Assembly (NCBI GenBank): GCA_030831725.1
Contig: JAURKN010000005.1
Span: 1 to 15,884, forward strand
Reading direction: 5' to 3'
DNA from: Ferruginibacter sp.
GTDB lineage: Bacteria > Bacteroidota > Bacteroidia > Chitinophagales > Chitinophagaceae
Length of the DNA stretch: 15,884 nt
Made by a program: the position numbers and the translations under genes. The notes beneath the pieces were generated by a model. That model was not told the origin of the DNA. It saw only the letters and a list, made by a program, of their open reading frames with translations, and did not search any database. Positions 1 through 7,310 of the stretch are shown here, piece by piece (positions within the stretch are counted from its first letter, which is position 1; every line of letters starts with the position of its first letter).

Positions 1-719
1 GGGATGATCATGATTTCGGACCCAACGATGCCAACCAAAGTTTCATTTTCAAACAGGAAAGCAGATCGGTTTTTAAAGATTATTTTCTCAATCCTTCCTG
101 TGGTCAGGATGGCAAAGGGACATACACCCAGTTCTCTTTCAGTGATGCTGATTTTTTTCTGACAGACAATCGTTTTTTCAGGTCACATGAAAATCTCGAA
201 GATTCCATAGATGGAAAACCCAATCCACAAAAAGCATATTTTGGAAATGAGCAAATGGATTGGTTGAAAAACGCGCTTTTGTCGAGTAGGGCCACATTCA
301 AATTCATCGTGAGCGGCAATCAGGTTTTGAACGCACAAAATCCTTTTGAAAGCATGAGACATTATTCGCATGAATATCAATCTTTGTTGCGCTTTTTGAA
401 AATCCACAAAATAAATGGTGTTGTTTTTTTGACTGGCGACAGACATCATGGGGAAGTGATTCGTCTGGACAGGGAACAGGATTATCCGCTATATGACGTC
501 ACACTTTCACCACTAACTTCCGGTGTGGCTAAACCCCACGTCTCCGAAACCAACAACCCTCAGCGCATCACCAACACACTGGTCGAGGAGCAGCACTTTG
601 GCAAAATCAGTATCTCAGGCCCGAAAAACGACAGAAATCTCTTGGTGGAATTCATCAATAAAAAAGGGGAGGTGATTTCGAATTGGAAAATCAATCAAAA
701 AGAGATTTCAAACCGTTAA
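1..719 (+). CDS. PhoD-family alkaline phosphatase, C-terminal part (5' end outside window)
   Basis: The frame is open from the first base of the window (codons from position 3) to a TAA at 717-719, giving 238 residues of a protein that starts upstream. It opens with DDHDFGPNDA, which is the metal-binding 'DDHD.GPNDA' block of PhoD-type metallophosphoesterases. This is followed by FLTDNRFFR, the core helix-strand FIVSGNQVLN, and the second metal-binding block FLTGDRHHGEV near residue 145. SPLTSGVA and a short beta-rich tail close the domain. The family hydrolyses phosphomonoesters or diesters outside the cytoplasm. The signal peptide expected at the N-terminus lies outside the window, so export cannot be confirmed. 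Substrate cannot be told from this part. The next gene follows after 63 bases on the same strand. The family call is secure and the exact role is not. Confidence 0.9.
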   Translation, partial: DDHDFGPNDANQSFIFKQESRSVFKDYFLNPSCGQDGKGTYTQFSFSDADFFLTDNRFFRSHENLEDSIDGKPNPQKAYFGNEQMDWLKNALLSSRATFKFIVSGNQVLNAQNPFESMRHYSHEYQSLLRFLKIHKINGVVFLTGDRHHGEVIRLDREQDYPLYDVTLSPLTSGVAKPHVSETNNPQRITNTLVEEQHFGKISISGPKNDRNLLVEFINKKGEVISNWKINQKEISNR

Positions 720-782
720 TCTCTCGGTTTTATATGCAAGTACTTTTTTACCTTGCGGTCCCATAATTCAATTTTTATCATA

Positions 783-1265
783 ATGGAGTCAACATTGTTC
801 GAATATCACAAGCAAAAAACCATACAAGCACTCAGGTATCACTTCATCAGCCGAAAAGAAATTAAAGTGATGATGATTCTCGTGAATGTTTTTGCCTTGC
901 TGACTGCTGCCATGTTTTTTTTCAAAAAAATCTCCCCGCTGGCTTTTTTAACAAGCTCCATCATGTGGTTTTTGATGATGTTGCTTTTCTGGTTCATCTT
1001 GCCAAGATTGGTGTATAGAAAATCGGCCATGTTCAAGGACAGTTTCAAAGTCAGATTGGATGATGACACATTGACTTTGTTCAATGAAAAGGCAAGCCGC
1101 TCATGGGATTGGAGTTCGTTTTCGTATTGGATGGAAACACCACATTTCTTCCATCTCTATTTTAACCAGCGGTCTTTTTTGATATTTCCCAAGGATGCTT
1201 TTGTAGAAGATGTAGAAACCTTTGCCAGAGATTCTTTTAAAAAGCACATCGGAAACAAAGCATAA
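783..1265 (+). CDS. YcxB-like small membrane protein of unknown function
   Basis: This is a 160-residue protein when started at the ATG of 783 (MESTLFEYHK). A TTG 30 bases upstream would add ten residues with no family look. Two close hydrophobic segments lie at about residues 29-46 (MMILVNVFALLTAAMFFF) and 51-75, forming a helical hairpin. A soluble beta-rich C-terminal half follows, with SFKVRLDDDTLTLF, a SWDWSSFSYWMET stretch and FLIFPKDAF. That order (hairpin plus PH-like C-terminal domain containing 'W..I..' and 'F.IPK..F') matches YcxB-like proteins, a widespread family without a known function. It probably sits in the inner membrane with the C-terminal domain in the cytoplasm. It converges on the GNAT gene with only nine bases between the stop codons and no evident terminator. 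The family assignment is moderately sure; no function is offered. Confidence 0.7.
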   Translation: MESTLFEYHKQKTIQALRYHFISRKEIKVMMILVNVFALLTAAMFFFKKISPLAFLTSSIMWFLMMLLFWFILPRLVYRKSAMFKDSFKVRLDDDTLTLFNEKASRSWDWSSFSYWMETPHFFHLYFNQRSFLIFPKDAFVEDVETFARDSFKKHIGNKA

Positions 1266-1274
1266 CAGTTTTTT

Positions 1275-1706
1275 TTAAATCAGTATCTTTTCCATGACAT
1301 GATGGGGCACATTCACTTCGATGAACTCATCGCTCGTTATCTTGTACCCTAATTTCTCATAAAAACCGATCGCGGTATCCCTGGCGTGCATCATGATTTT
1401 CTTATAACCTTTGTCCCTGGCTAGATTCTCAGCGAAATTCATAATGGAGGCGCCTATACCCTTACCTTGAAGATTATCAAGCACAGCCATTTGTCTGAGT
1501 TTCAGGGTATCCTCGGTGGCTTTACACAACATGCAGCATCCCAGCATTTCATCTTCATCAAAGGCTGCTATAAGGAGGTGGTCTTTTTCCTGCTTGAGTT
1601 CTTCCTCATCAAATCCAAGTCCCAACGGTTTTCTCAGCAAATTGTTTCTGAGGGCAACCATCTGGTCGTATTCAGGCGTGCCGTGGTCAATCTGTTTCAA
1701 ACCCAT
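1275..1706 (-). CDS. GNAT-family N-acetyltransferase
   Basis: The protein has 143 residues, a normal length for a single GNAT domain, starting at an ATG complementary to 1704-1706. The acetyl-CoA binding motif A is visible as LRQMAVLDNLQGKGIG (about residues 70-85), in which QGKGIG is the pyrophosphate loop (Q/R-x-x-G-x-G/A). Motif B follows as ARDTAIGFYEKLGY (108-121). The N-terminal part (MVALRNNLLRKPLGL) resembles the small stand-alone acetyltransferases near the ElaA/YjcF types. The acceptor, which could be a small molecule, a peptide or a protein terminus, cannot be inferred. The gene is transcribed away from acpP, and the 164-base gap between them must hold both promoters. It ends tail-to-tail with the YcxB-like gene. 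The enzyme class is secure and the substrate unknown. Confidence 0.85.
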   Translation of the reverse strand: MGLKQIDHGTPEYDQMVALRNNLLRKPLGLGFDEEELKQEKDHLLIAAFDEDEMLGCCMLCKATEDTLKLRQMAVLDNLQGKGIGASIMNFAENLARDKGYKKIMMHARDTAIGFYEKLGYKITSDEFIEVNVPHHVMEKILI

Positions 1707-1870
1707 ATCTTTCGATTCTTTAGTAAATTAAATATACGTTTTTTATCCCGTCCGGCATTCCCGTTTATATTTTGGGGATAATCTTTACACAAAAACTGAG
1801 CAGAATAAGATTTCTTTGCAATTCGTGCAAAACAATTACTTTTGCCTTGTATTAACTAAATCTTACCAAC
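1707..1870. other. Divergent intergenic region between GNAT gene and acpP
   Basis: This 164-base region holds the acpP promoter (listed separately) and must hold the start of the GNAT transcript. No clear TAnnTTTG box was found for the minus strand. A 7-base inverted repeat, TTATCCC (1743-1749) and GGGATAA (1775-1781), flanks 25 bases. It could be an operator or chance. No small open frame or RNA gene is evident. Confidence 0.45.
1815..1844 (+). promoter_or_regulatory. Bacteroidota-type promoter of acpP-fabF
   Basis: A perfect -7 box TACTTTTG (TAnnTTTG) lies at 1837-1844. A TTTG at 1815-1818 stands 18 bases upstream, close to the usual 19-21 base spacing of the -33 element for the Bacteroidota housekeeping sigma factor. 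Transcription would begin near 1850, leaving a short A/T-rich leader (ATTAACTAAATC...) before the acpP ATG at 1871. That leader has no Shine-Dalgarno sequence, as is usual in this phylum. Confidence 0.75.
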
Positions 1871-2107
1871 ATGTCAGAAATTGCAACAAGAGTAAAAAAG
1901 ATCATTGTTGACAAATTAGGAGTAGAAGAAACTGAGGTTACTCCAGAAGCTTCTTTTACCAACGACCTCGGGGCAGACAGCCTTGACACAGTAGAATTGA
2001 TCATGGAATTCGAAAAAGAATTCAACATCTCAATTCCTGATGAACAAGCTGAAACCATCACAACCGTTGGTCAGGCTGTCTCTTATCTTGAAGAGAACGC
2101 AAAGTAA
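1871..2107 (+). CDS. acpP: Acyl carrier protein
   Basis: This 78-residue acidic four-helix protein is of standard length. It carries growing acyl chains during type II fatty acid synthesis, attached through 4'-phosphopantetheine on Ser37 in the motif LGADSLDTVEL, which is intact. The helix II recognition surface (DTVELIMEFEKEF) and the ending VGQAVSYLEENAK are typical. The ATG at 1871 follows a short A/T-rich leader behind a perfect -7 promoter box. fabF begins 28 bases after the stop, so the carrier and one of its condensing enzymes are very likely co-transcribed, the usual arrangement in Bacteroidota and many other bacteria. The identification is secure. Confidence 0.97.
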   Translation: MSEIATRVKKIIVDKLGVEETEVTPEASFTNDLGADSLDTVELIMEFEKEFNISIPDEQAETITTVGQAVSYLEENAK

Positions 2108-2135
2108 TTTTTCATAACCACTACAGGCTTACATC

Positions 2136-3389
2136 ATGGAACTCAAAAGGGTTGTCGTTACCGGTTTAGGTGCGTTGACTCCGCTCGGAAAGAATGTTGC
2201 CGATTACTGGCATAATCTGGAGCAGGGGGTCAGCGGCTGTGACTTTATTCAGCAGTTCGACGTGTCGAAATTCAAAACCCGTTTCGGTTGCGAGGTCAAA
2301 GATTTTGACCCTACCCAGTATTTTGACAAAAAAGAGGCCAGAAAAATGGACCGCTATTGTCAGTTTGCTTTGATAGCCAGTGATGAAGCCGTAAAAGATG
2401 CAGGAATTACCAGCGAAAACGCAGACCCGGATAGGGTTGGTGTTATTTTCGCAAGCGGTATAGGAGGATTGATCACTTTTCAGGAAGAAGTGATCAATTT
2501 TTCTGCCGGTGATGGAACACCTCGTTTCAATCCTTTCTTTATCCCCAAAATGATTTTGGATATCGCAGCAGGCCAAATCTCCATGAGACATGGTTTCCGC
2601 GGTCCGAATTATGCGGTGGTCAGTGCATGTGCATCCTCTACCAATGCCATCATTGATGCTTTTGACAATATCCGTCTCAACAAAGCAGATATCATCATCA
2701 CTGGTGGGAGCGAAGCTGTAATAAGCGCTGCCGGTTTAGGTGGATTCAATGCAATGAAAGCGTTGAGCGAGAGAAACGATGATCCCAAAACAGCAAGTCG
2801 TCCGTTTGATAAAGACCGTGACGGTTTCGTGATGGGAGAAGGTTCAGGTGTTCTTGTTCTTGAAAGTCTGGAGCACGCTCTTGCTCGTGGGGCGAAAATC
2901 TATTGTGAAATCGCCGGTGGTGGCGCCACAGCAGATGCACACCACATCACAGCTCCTCATCCGGAAGGATTAGGTGCTAACAATGTTATGAAAACGGCGC
3001 TGAAAGACGCTGGTTTAAAACCTGAAGACATTGACTACATCAATGTTCATGGTACTTCCACACCGCTGGGTGATATCGCTGAAACAAAGGCCATCCTTAA
3101 TGTTTTTGGAGACCATGCTTACAATCTCAACATCAGTTCAACCAAAAGCATGACAGGTCATTGTCTTGGTGCTGCCGGAGCACTTGAAGCACTCGCATGT
3201 ATCATGGCAGTTACAAAAGATATCATCCCTCCAACCATCAATCACTTCACCGACGATCCGGATTTGGATGACAAACTGAATTTCACTTTCAACAAAGCCC
3301 AATACAGAACGGTCAATGCCGCGCTGAGCAACACTTTCGGTTTTGGTGGCCACAACGCCTCTGTGATTGTGAAAAAATACAAGTCCTGA
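2136..3389 (+). CDS. fabF: 3-oxoacyl-[acyl-carrier-protein] synthase II
   Basis: FabF condenses malonyl-ACP with acyl-ACP to lengthen fatty acids in the cytoplasm. The protein has 417 residues, the normal length. It has the two thiolase-fold halves and the Cys-His-His triad: Cys165 in VSACASSTNA, His305 in NVHGTSTPLGD and His342 in KSMTGHCLGAAG, with Lys337 in place. The glycine-rich ending NTFGFGGHNASVI is also intact. The N-terminal RVVVTGLGALTPLG supports the ATG at 2136. The Cys-His-His set separates it from FabH-type (Cys-His-Asn) enzymes. FabB cannot be fully excluded by eye, but length, adjacency to acpP and lineage all favour FabF. It is followed by rnc after 54 bases with no terminator. 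Nothing is unusual. Confidence 0.97.
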   Translation: MELKRVVVTGLGALTPLGKNVADYWHNLEQGVSGCDFIQQFDVSKFKTRFGCEVKDFDPTQYFDKKEARKMDRYCQFALIASDEAVKDAGITSENADPDRVGVIFASGIGGLITFQEEVINFSAGDGTPRFNPFFIPKMILDIAAGQISMRHGFRGPNYAVVSACASSTNAIIDAFDNIRLNKADIIITGGSEAVISAAGLGGFNAMKALSERNDDPKTASRPFDKDRDGFVMGEGSGVLVLESLEHALARGAKIYCEIAGGGATADAHHITAPHPEGLGANNVMKTALKDAGLKPEDIDYINVHGTSTPLGDIAETKAILNVFGDHAYNLNISSTKSMTGHCLGAAGALEALACIMAVTKDIIPPTINHFTDDPDLDDKLNFTFNKAQYRTVNAALSNTFGFGGHNASVIVKKYKS

Positions 3390-3443
3390 TAAAAGGGTAT
3401 TTCTTCTCTTTTTTCAATAATTTCGGACAAACTACAACAGCCA

Positions 3444-4157
3444 TTGTCTTATCTCAGTCGTATTTTGGGATTACTGCCCAAGGATCAAAAAGATTTTCTG
3501 AATCAACTCCGGAATATCCTTGGTTACACGCCCGACAATCTCGACCTCTATAAAGCCGCTCTAAGTCATCGCTCTGTGAGAGAAGGCGCCGACGAAAACA
3601 ACGAAAGACTGGAGTTTCTCGGTGATGCGGTACTCAGCGCCATCGTCGCGCATTATCTGTTTAGAAAATATCCATACAAAGGAGAAGGTTTTTTGACGGA
3701 GATGAGGAGTAAAATGGTGAACAGACAAAAACTGAATGAGATTGCGCTGAAAATGGGGTTGAAAAAAATCACCTTTTACAATAAACTAGACAACGCCCTC
3801 AAAATTTCTCAAATTTTTGGAAATACGCTGGAAGCTCTTGTTGGCGCAGCATATCTCGATAAAGGGTATAAAAAAACACAGAAATGGGTGGAAGAGAGAA
3901 TCATTCTTCCATACCTGTTCACCGAGGAATTGGAGTCTGTGGAAATAAACATAAAAAACAAACTCTATGGTTGGGCAAATAAGAACGGTAAGAGTGTTGA
4001 GTTTGTGACCAAAAACGAAAAGATGGAAGGTGGAAGAAAATTATTCACCATCGCTGCCGTAGTGGACGGCGAGGAAATCGCTTCGGCAAATGCGTTCAAC
4101 AAAAAAGACGCAAGCCATGTCGCTGCGCAAAAAGCGGTAGAAATTCTGGGATTGTGA
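3444..4157 (+). CDS. rnc: Ribonuclease III
   Basis: RNase III cuts double-stranded RNA in rRNA precursor processing and antisense RNA turnover. The 237-residue protein has the nuclease domain first, with the signature NERLEFLGDAVL at 53-64 (Glu54, Glu57, Asp61). LTEMRSKMVNRQ follows around 84-95, and then GNTLEALVGAAYLDKG around 126-141 with Glu130. A double-stranded RNA binding domain fills about 168-237 and ends in KKDASHVAAQKAVEILG. Asn127 stands where the classical enzymes have an aspartate metal ligand (see findings). The start is a TTG at 3444 (MSYLSRIL). No in-frame ATG or GTG precedes it before the upstream TAA at 3390. It follows fabF in the conserved acpP-fabF-rnc order, so co-transcription is likely. 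Confidence 0.95.
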   Translation: MSYLSRILGLLPKDQKDFLNQLRNILGYTPDNLDLYKAALSHRSVREGADENNERLEFLGDAVLSAIVAHYLFRKYPYKGEGFLTEMRSKMVNRQKLNEIALKMGLKKITFYNKLDNALKISQIFGNTLEALVGAAYLDKGYKKTQKWVEERIILPYLFTEELESVEINIKNKLYGWANKNGKSVEFVTKNEKMEGGRKLFTIAAVVDGEEIASANAFNKKDASHVAAQKAVEILGL

Positions 4158-4235
4158 TTTGGTTTTTTCCAAAGCATACATAAATAAGAAAGCGTTTATA
4201 AAATCAATTTCGAACGGATAACCTAAAGAAAGAAA

Positions 4236-5273
4236 ATGAATTTCGGAATCATTGGTAGTGGAAGCTGGGGTACGGCACTGGCAAAGATTTTAACCGATAA
4301 TGGTAAAACCATTTTTTGGTGGAATCGAAGCGCGAAAGCGATTGATCAATTCAAGGCAAGAGGTCACAATCCCCAATATTTATGCTCTGCGCGCTTCAAC
4401 ATGGAAACGGTTCATCTGACAACAGACATTCAAGCTGTGGTTAACGGATCCGATGTCATACTGCTTGCTGTGCCGGCAGCTTACGTGGTGGAAGTGTTAT
4501 CGGTACTTCCAAAAAATGCTTTCGAAGGAAAGAAAATCCTGTCCGCCATCAAAGGCATTCTGCCCGAGCAAAACATGTTGCTGAATGATTTTCTACACAA
4601 ACAATTCAATGTTTCGATTTCAGATTATTTTTCGGTGATGGGGCCCTGTCATGCCGAAGAAGTGGCAGCAGAAAAATTGTCTTATCTCACTTTTTCAGGT
4701 GTGGATGAAACAACAACACTTGCGATTTCCAATGCTTTCAAAACGGCGTATTTGAAGACGGTTGTCAATCCCGACATCATCGGTGTGCAGTTTGCGGCAG
4801 TGCTGAAAAACATTTACGCCCTGGGTGCGGGAATTGCGCATGGACTGGATTACGGAGATAATTTTTTAAGCGTATTGATTGCCAACAGTGCGGATGAGAT
4901 GGCTGGATTTTTAAGAAAGGCGGGTATCGTGAATGCTGAGATCGGGTACGGTGTAGCAACCAAACACAAAGACCATTCGCTTCATCATAATTATTCCGAT
5001 TCCGTATATCTTGGAGATTTGCTGGTAACCTGTTATTCGTTGTACAGCAGAAACAGAACCTTCGGAAACATGATTGGCAAAGGGTATTCGGTAAAATCCG
5101 CCATGCTGGAAATGAACATGGTTGCCGAGGGTTATAATGCGAGCAAGTGCATGCACATCATCAATGAGCAGGTCGGAGCGGATATGCCCATCGCGAATGC
5201 CGTTTTTGAAATTCTCTGGAACAGCCAACCTGCGTCAGAAATTTTTTCTCGATTGGAACAGGATTTGGTTTGA
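4236..5273 (+). CDS. gpsA: Glycerol-3-phosphate dehydrogenase [NAD(P)+]
   Basis: GpsA reduces dihydroxyacetone phosphate to sn-glycerol 3-phosphate, the backbone for phospholipids, in the cytoplasm. The protein has 345 residues. The dinucleotide-binding loop is IIGSGSWGTALA at 5-16. Lys106 in SAIKGI and the catalytic Lys191 in AAVLKNIYALGAGIA are present, and the substrate-binding block GDLLVTCYSLYSRNRTFG sits at about 260-277. A His-rich stretch at about 231-257 (containing KHKDHSLHH) makes the connection before that block longer than I expect for the family. The ATG at 4236 starts directly at the first beta strand. It follows rnc by 78 bases. Its TGA lies inside a perfect stem-loop shared with the convergent gene. 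The identification is secure. Confidence 0.96.
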   Translation: MNFGIIGSGSWGTALAKILTDNGKTIFWWNRSAKAIDQFKARGHNPQYLCSARFNMETVHLTTDIQAVVNGSDVILLAVPAAYVVEVLSVLPKNAFEGKKILSAIKGILPEQNMLLNDFLHKQFNVSISDYFSVMGPCHAEEVAAEKLSYLTFSGVDETTTLAISNAFKTAYLKTVVNPDIIGVQFAAVLKNIYALGAGIAHGLDYGDNFLSVLIANSADEMAGFLRKAGIVNAEIGYGVATKHKDHSLHHNYSDSVYLGDLLVTCYSLYSRNRTFGNMIGKGYSVKSAMLEMNMVAEGYNASKCMHIINEQVGADMPIANAVFEILWNSQPASEIFSRLEQDLV

Positions 5274-5290
5274 TTGAATCGCAATCAAAC
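5268..5290. terminator. Stem-loop between convergent gpsA and outer membrane protein gene
   Basis: GTTTGATTG (5268-5276) and CAATCAAAC (5282-5290) form a perfect 9-base-pair stem with the 5-base loop AATCG. The left arm includes the gpsA stop codon TGA (5271-5273), and the structure ends ten bases before the stop of the opposing gene. Because it is symmetrical it can fold in transcripts from either strand. The stem is A/T-rich and the following T run is short (TGTTT), so its strength as an intrinsic terminator is uncertain; it may instead protect 3' ends. Confidence 0.65.
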
Positions 5291-5300
5291 TGTTTCCGAA

Positions 5301-6071
5301 TTAGAAATGATATCCAATTTTTATCGCAATATTGAAATTGAAAAGGGTTTGTTTGTATTTGGCATAACCTTCATCGATGGATGATCCATTGTCAAAATAG
5401 TAGTATTTCTTGCCGCTAACATTTCTCAATCCTGCCAATCCGGTAAAATCAAGTGAAAGCCTGTCGTACAATACTTGATATCCGAATCCAACCAACATAT
5501 CGGACAAATCTTCATATTCCTGCTTCAGCGAGCCGCGGTGTACATAGTTGAAAGTGGTACTATCGTAACGAATTCCGGGAACTTCAAATCTGTGACGCAT
5601 TCTGTCGTAAGAAAAACAGAAGTAAGCTCCGTCAGGGGCCTCACTGTCGAAATACAAACGGGGTTGAATGGAAAACATATAACCCAAAATAGGTGTTCTG
5701 CTGTCGAAGTTGTAAATGCCATCTGCCTTGTCGTCGAATGCATCTTGTCCGCCTGGGTATTGATAGTTGATCAAATCCAAACCATCAGTTCCCCAAAATA
5801 AATTGCGCACATAATTTCTGTGGGTAAATCCGACACCTCCTTGGATGGAAAAGAAGTCGGAGAGTACTCTTTCATAATGTGCCGAAAAAGTACCCGGAAT
5901 AAATCCAAATGGTGCGAGCTTTACCACATTCATCTCCGTAGATCCACTTTTTTTCTTTTTGGTATCATAAGTTGAAATGCGAATAGTTGTGTCTCTAGAC
6001 CCATTGATTCTTTGAGCCATTATGTTCATTCCTAGGCAAACTGCCAATAAAAGCAAAATCGATTTTTTCAT
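5301..6071 (-). CDS. Outer membrane beta-barrel protein of unknown function
   Basis: This 256-residue protein starts with a clear signal peptide (MKKSILLLLAVCLGMNIMAQ, cleavage likely after the AQ at residue 20). A short polar stretch (about 21-47) is followed by alternating strands from NVVKLAPFGFIPG onward. The pattern 'APFGFIPGTFSAHYERVL..FFSIQGGVGF' is typical of Bacteroidota small outer membrane barrels, in the style of DUF3575. The chain ends in NFNIAIKIGYHF, an aromatic C-terminal beta strand as recognised by the BAM machinery. It therefore probably sits in the outer membrane as an 8- to 10-stranded barrel. It does not look like PorP/SprF. It has its own -7 box immediately upstream and runs toward gpsA. 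The cargo or function is unknown. Confidence 0.75.
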   Translation of the reverse strand: MKKSILLLLAVCLGMNIMAQRINGSRDTTIRISTYDTKKKKSGSTEMNVVKLAPFGFIPGTFSAHYERVLSDFFSIQGGVGFTHRNYVRNLFWGTDGLDLINYQYPGGQDAFDDKADGIYNFDSRTPILGYMFSIQPRLYFDSEAPDGAYFCFSYDRMRHRFEVPGIRYDSTTFNYVHRGSLKQEYEDLSDMLVGFGYQVLYDRLSLDFTGLAGLRNVSGKKYYYFDNGSSIDEGYAKYKQTLFNFNIAIKIGYHF

Positions 6072-6091
6072 TTCTCCGTTATTTTGAGTTG

Positions 6092-6099
6092 CAAAGCTA
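6092..6099 (-). promoter_or_regulatory. -7 promoter box for the outer membrane barrel gene
   Basis: On the minus strand this reads TAGCTTTG, a perfect TAnnTTTG. It lies 20 bases ahead of the ATG at 6071, which would give a leader of roughly 10-15 bases. No convincing -33 element is seen at the expected distance, so the call rests on the -7 box and its position. Confidence 0.55.
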
Positions 6100-6137
6100 T
6101 GGTTTTGTGAACAAGCTTGCGATTATTTGTAGTTACA

Positions 6138-7274
6138 TTACGAAAAAAGAGCTGAGGCGATGCCATCCGCATATATTTTCCCCTCACGACTCAACACATA
6201 ATATTTGTCTTCTTTGCATACTAGATGTTTTTGGCTGACGAATCGTTGCATGCCCTTTTGTAATTCCTCCATTTTTTCAATTCCATACTTCATTTTCACC
6301 TCACTCAGATCAATTCCGTCTTTGGTTCTCAGTCGTATCATAATGAATTCATTCAACGACTGGATTTCGTTCAACCATTCTTCTTCAACAGATATATTGT
6401 TTTTTGCGATTTCACTCATATAAGTGATGTTGTTCGCCACATTCCAACTTCTTTTTCTTTTTCCATCGAATGAATGTGCAGATGGTCCGAACCCCCAATA
6501 AGGTATTCCTTTCCAGTAATTGCTGTTGTGTTTGCTCTCAAATCCGATTGTAGCATAATTGCTGATTTCGTAATGTTGATATCCTGCGTCATTCAAATGA
6601 TCCATGACATGATAAAAAAAAGCCGCCTGTCTTTCCGAGTCCACGTCCTTGCTTTGCCCTGTTTTTACTTTGTGAAAAAGTGCGGTTTCAGGCTCGACTG
6701 TCATGGCATAACAGGAGAGATGTGGAATGTTCATTTCCGTCAGTGTTCTCAGGTTGACTTCAAGCATTTCTCTTGTTTGAACCGGACTGCCAAATATAAG
6801 ATCGGCTGTAATGTTTTCGAATCCGATTTCTCTTGCCATAGGAATACATGCATAGGCCTGGTCCACATCATGTGCACGATTCATCCATTTCAACTCCTCC
6901 TCAAAAAAACTTTGAATGCCAATACTTAATCGGTTGATGCCGGCTGTTTTCCATTCTCGAACCGCATTGATTTCAAAATCATCCGGATTGGTTTCCAAGG
7001 TAATTTCGGCATCTGAGGAAATTGAAAAATGGGTATGTAATTTTTCGAAAATTTGATTCAGCTCCTTGGAAGAAAGCAAACTCGGGGTTCCTCCTCCGAA
7101 ATACAGGGTCTCAATCTTTTGTTCCAAAAGATTTTGTTGTACTGATTTCAATTCAATTTCACGACAGATGGATTCCACCATTTCCGATTTTCGCTGCAAA
7201 GAGGTTGAAAAATGGAAATTGCAGTAATGACAAGCTTTTCTGCAAAATGGAATATGTATGTAAATCCCCGCCAA
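6138..7274 (-). CDS. hemW: Radical SAM family heme chaperone HemW
   Basis: With the TTG start at 7274 the protein has 378 residues and begins MAGIYIHIPFCRKACHYCNF. The iron-sulfur cysteines are Cys11, Cys15 and Cys18 followed by x-Phe. That CxxxCxxCxF form marks HemW and not the oxygen-independent coproporphyrinogen oxidase HemN, which has CxxxCxxCxC. YFGGGTPSLL binds S-adenosylmethionine, and the HemW signature HNxxYW is present as HNSNYW. HemW hands heme to respiratory proteins and was often misnamed HemN. The frame also continues upstream to a TTG at 7316, adding 14 non-conserved residues and overlapping the divergent gene, so the internal start is preferred. It is divergent from the BamA-like gene with 36 bases between starts. 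The 66 bases downstream, before the barrel gene, contain that gene's promoter. Confidence 0.93.
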   Translation of the reverse strand: MAGIYIHIPFCRKACHYCNFHFSTSLQRKSEMVESICREIELKSVQQNLLEQKIETLYFGGGTPSLLSSKELNQIFEKLHTHFSISSDAEITLETNPDDFEINAVREWKTAGINRLSIGIQSFFEEELKWMNRAHDVDQAYACIPMAREIGFENITADLIFGSPVQTREMLEVNLRTLTEMNIPHLSCYAMTVEPETALFHKVKTGQSKDVDSERQAAFFYHVMDHLNDAGYQHYEISNYATIGFESKHNSNYWKGIPYWGFGPSAHSFDGKRKRSWNVANNITYMSEIAKNNISVEEEWLNEIQSLNEFIMIRLRTKDGIDLSEVKMKYGIEKMEELQKGMQRFVSQKHLVCKEDKYYVLSREGKIYADGIASALFS

Positions 7275-7310
7275 AGATTGTAGTTTTATGAAGTATATCG
7301 ATCTGCGCAC
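7275..7310. promoter_or_regulatory. Compact divergent promoter region, hemW / BamA-like gene
   Basis: Only 36 bases separate the two chosen starts. On the plus strand TAGTTTTA (7281-7288) matches TAnnTTTG at seven of eight positions and would serve the BamA-like gene at 7311. On the minus strand TAACTTGC (complement of 7313-7320) is an imperfect -7 candidate for hemW and would lie inside the opposing coding region. Both are weak matches, so the layout of the two promoters is an inference. Confidence 0.35.

Noticed and set aside
753..782. TTG start at 753 for the YcxB-like gene
   Set aside because: The ten extra residues have no family character and an ATG at 783 gives a typical N-terminus.
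2166..2591. 141-codon minus-strand frame opposite fabF
   Set aside because: fabF is complete and conserved throughout this stretch; the antisense product has no recognisable feature.
4158..4173. Hairpin TTTGG-TTTTTT-CCAAA after rnc
   Set aside because: There are only five base pairs, mostly A-T, with the T run in the loop and not after the stem; too weak to call a terminator.
6474..6929. 151-codon plus-strand frame opposite hemW
   Set aside because: hemW is intact with its signature motifs; the opposing frame is Cys/Phe/His-rich, as expected for a shadow.
6138..7274. Annotation as coproporphyrinogen III oxidase HemN
   Set aside because: The cluster motif is CxxxCxxCxF and HNxxYW is present, which are HemW features; HemN would need a fourth cysteine in CxxxCxxCxC.
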